Part shown: piece by piece, positions 63,181 through 64,000 of the stretch
Layout: every line of letters starts with the position of its first letter
Position numbering within the stretch: the stretch's first letter is position 1
NCBI GenBank assembly: GCA_017471825.1
Contig: JAFURQ010000018.1
Span: 41,676 to 105,675, forward strand
Direction: 5' to 3'
From: Clostridia bacterium
GTDB taxonomy: Bacteria > Bacillota > Clostridia > Oscillospirales > CAG-272
DNA length: 64,000 nt
Made by a program: the position numbers and the translations under genes
Notes under the pieces: generated by a model
Seen by the model: the letters and a program-made list of their open reading frames with translations, nothing else
Databases searched by the model: none
What the model was told of the DNA's origin: nothing

Positions 63181-63600
63181 CATAAAACGACAGTTTCTGC
63201 TCAGTTTGATCGTGTATCAGCATTTGTAGAAAATTATTATCGTTACTTGTTTGAAAACGACAAACGTATGACGATAAGACAGATGGTAGGACAAATAAGT
63301 TATGCTTTAACAGGAAATTTAACCTGTGAATACTTGAGCAATAATCATTTGAGAGAACCACTATTCAATTATAATTTTGCTAATTTATTCTTCGGATATA
63401 AGGGATTAACTCCTTGTAAAGAAGCCACACAAATAAAAGGTATATATCAAATAAGAACGCTGGCTCTAGATCGTGTAGCTTTGGATGTTGATTATAAACT
63501 TTTTGTAAGTCAGGACTTTTCTTGTTTTGATCCGATAATTGAAAAAGAATTAAAAGCACTGAAAGCGAAACATAAAAAACATTACGGATCAGGTGTATAA
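63181..63600 (+). pseudogene. C-terminal fragment of an unrecognised AT-rich gene
   Basis: An open frame of about 140 codons ends at 63600 (RVSAFVENYYRYLF ... MTIRQMVGQISYALTGN ... LDRVALDVDYKLFV). It has no ribosome binding site or credible start; upstream it merges into the antisense of the lipoprotein. The first ATG is at 63268. Base and codon use (many TTA, ATA, AAT) differ sharply from neighbours. Best read as a 5'-truncated import, perhaps part of a mobile element. Family not recognised. Confidence 0.5.
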
Positions 63601-63688
63601 GGCTTATATCAGTGAATTCGTAAATGCCTTCATCCCGGTCTGGATTCAGTACAGAGACACACTTTTCAAAATTTAAGGAGGACTTATC

Positions 63689-64000
63689 ATGAGTCAAAAT
63701 ATCAATATACTCTCAATGATCAACGCCGTTGAAGGCTTTAATCCCGAAGACTATGCGGTGGATTATACCGATCTTAACTCCAAGGAAACCCGTAAGCGTC
63801 TGCCTGTGATTGCACAGATCGCGTGGTTCAGACTCAAATATCCCTTGGGGAAGATCTCACTTAGAACCGAGCAGAAGGGGAATATCTTTGTGGCAACCGC
63901 AAGAATTCATCCTGACTACAAGGATCCTGTTGACGCGTATCTTGCCGAGGCAACCGCATCAAGAGCCAAGTGCGAAGATATCCCATCTGTAAGCCCCAGA
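63689..64000 (+). CDS. Mobile-element-type hypothetical protein, cut by the window edge
   Basis: ATG at 63689 after a perfect AAGGAGG, open for 104 codons to the last base. The sequence (VEGFNPEDYAVDYTDLNSKET, LPVIAQIAWFRLKYPLGKI, VATARIHPDY, YLAEATASR) resembles small hypothetical proteins that I recall from conjugative elements of gut Firmicutes. No function is known. It suggests the window ends just inside an integrated element. Confidence 0.65.
   Translation, partial: MSQNINILSMINAVEGFNPEDYAVDYTDLNSKETRKRLPVIAQIAWFRLKYPLGKISLRTEQKGNIFVATARIHPDYKDPVDAYLAEATASRAKCEDIPSVSPR

Overview
The window looks like chromosome from a spore-forming, strictly anaerobic member of the Clostridia, probably an uncultured gut-type lineage. 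The evidence is a complete spoIIIAA-AH engulfment operon, pyruvate:ferredoxin oxidoreductase, a PerR-like regulator with rubrerythrin, FeoAB, strong AGGAGG-type ribosome binding sites, near-consensus TTGACA/TATAAT promoters, a Trp T-box and many gut-Firmicutes-style lipoproteins. No ribosomal RNA or CRISPR array is present. One tRNA (CAT anticodon) was found.

Layout. 0-3.2 kb: comM/yifB ATPase, then a Trp T-box leader and an orphan tryptophan synthase beta gene. 3.3-12 kb: two very large secreted proteins (one unrecognised with a LamG-like domain, one heparinase II/III-type polysaccharide lyase), convergent with a 2-keto-3-deoxygluconate kinase and an AbrB-like regulator, which together suggest uronic-acid polysaccharide use. 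12.2-16.8 kb: the spoIIIA operon. 17-19.1 kb: three tandem diverged lipoproteins. 19.2-25.1 kb: an accessory stretch with small orphan proteins, a GH1 beta-glucosidase, a frameshifted membrane protein gene, a hairpin-rich non-coding tract beside the tRNA, a PC4/YdbC-like protein and a candidate structured RNA. 25.1-32.8 kb: an orphan solute-binding lipoprotein, a maf-nth-toprim operon and PFOR.

32.8-39.2 kb: a PocR-AraC regulator divergent from a cupin protein and a glycoside-hydrolase-like protein, then two paralogous secreted nucleases translationally coupled to a small unknown protein. 39.3-46 kb: Big2 lipoprotein, DUF1538 membrane protein, double P-II-like protein and cardiolipin synthase, then a second hairpin array, MgtC and an HD hydrolase. 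46-57 kb: Old-Yellow-Enzyme oxidoreductase, Na/Pi cotransporter, TIGR01906 protein, FeoAB, and a MarR-acyl-CoA synthetase-MFS operon. 57-61.3 kb: PerR-rubrerythrin and an SDR-alcohol dehydrogenase-U32-like cluster. 61.3-64 kb: an OB-fold/Big lipoprotein, then a compositionally foreign gene fragment and the first gene of what looks like a conjugative element running off the right edge.

The most notable pattern is a short module of the form D-x-[DNG]-x-[DN]-x-x-C-D-x-C, found six times in four unrelated exported proteins. It resembles an EF-hand or thrombospondin-type-3 calcium loop fused to a CxxC knuckle. Other leads are arrays of tiny hairpins joined by GATGAAATC or GATGGAATC linkers at two loci, a closed ~136-nt RNA-like domain upstream of the orphan solute-binding protein, the Trp-T-box orphan trpB, and the double P-II/DUF1538 operon. 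All functions are read from sequence by eye; no database search was run.
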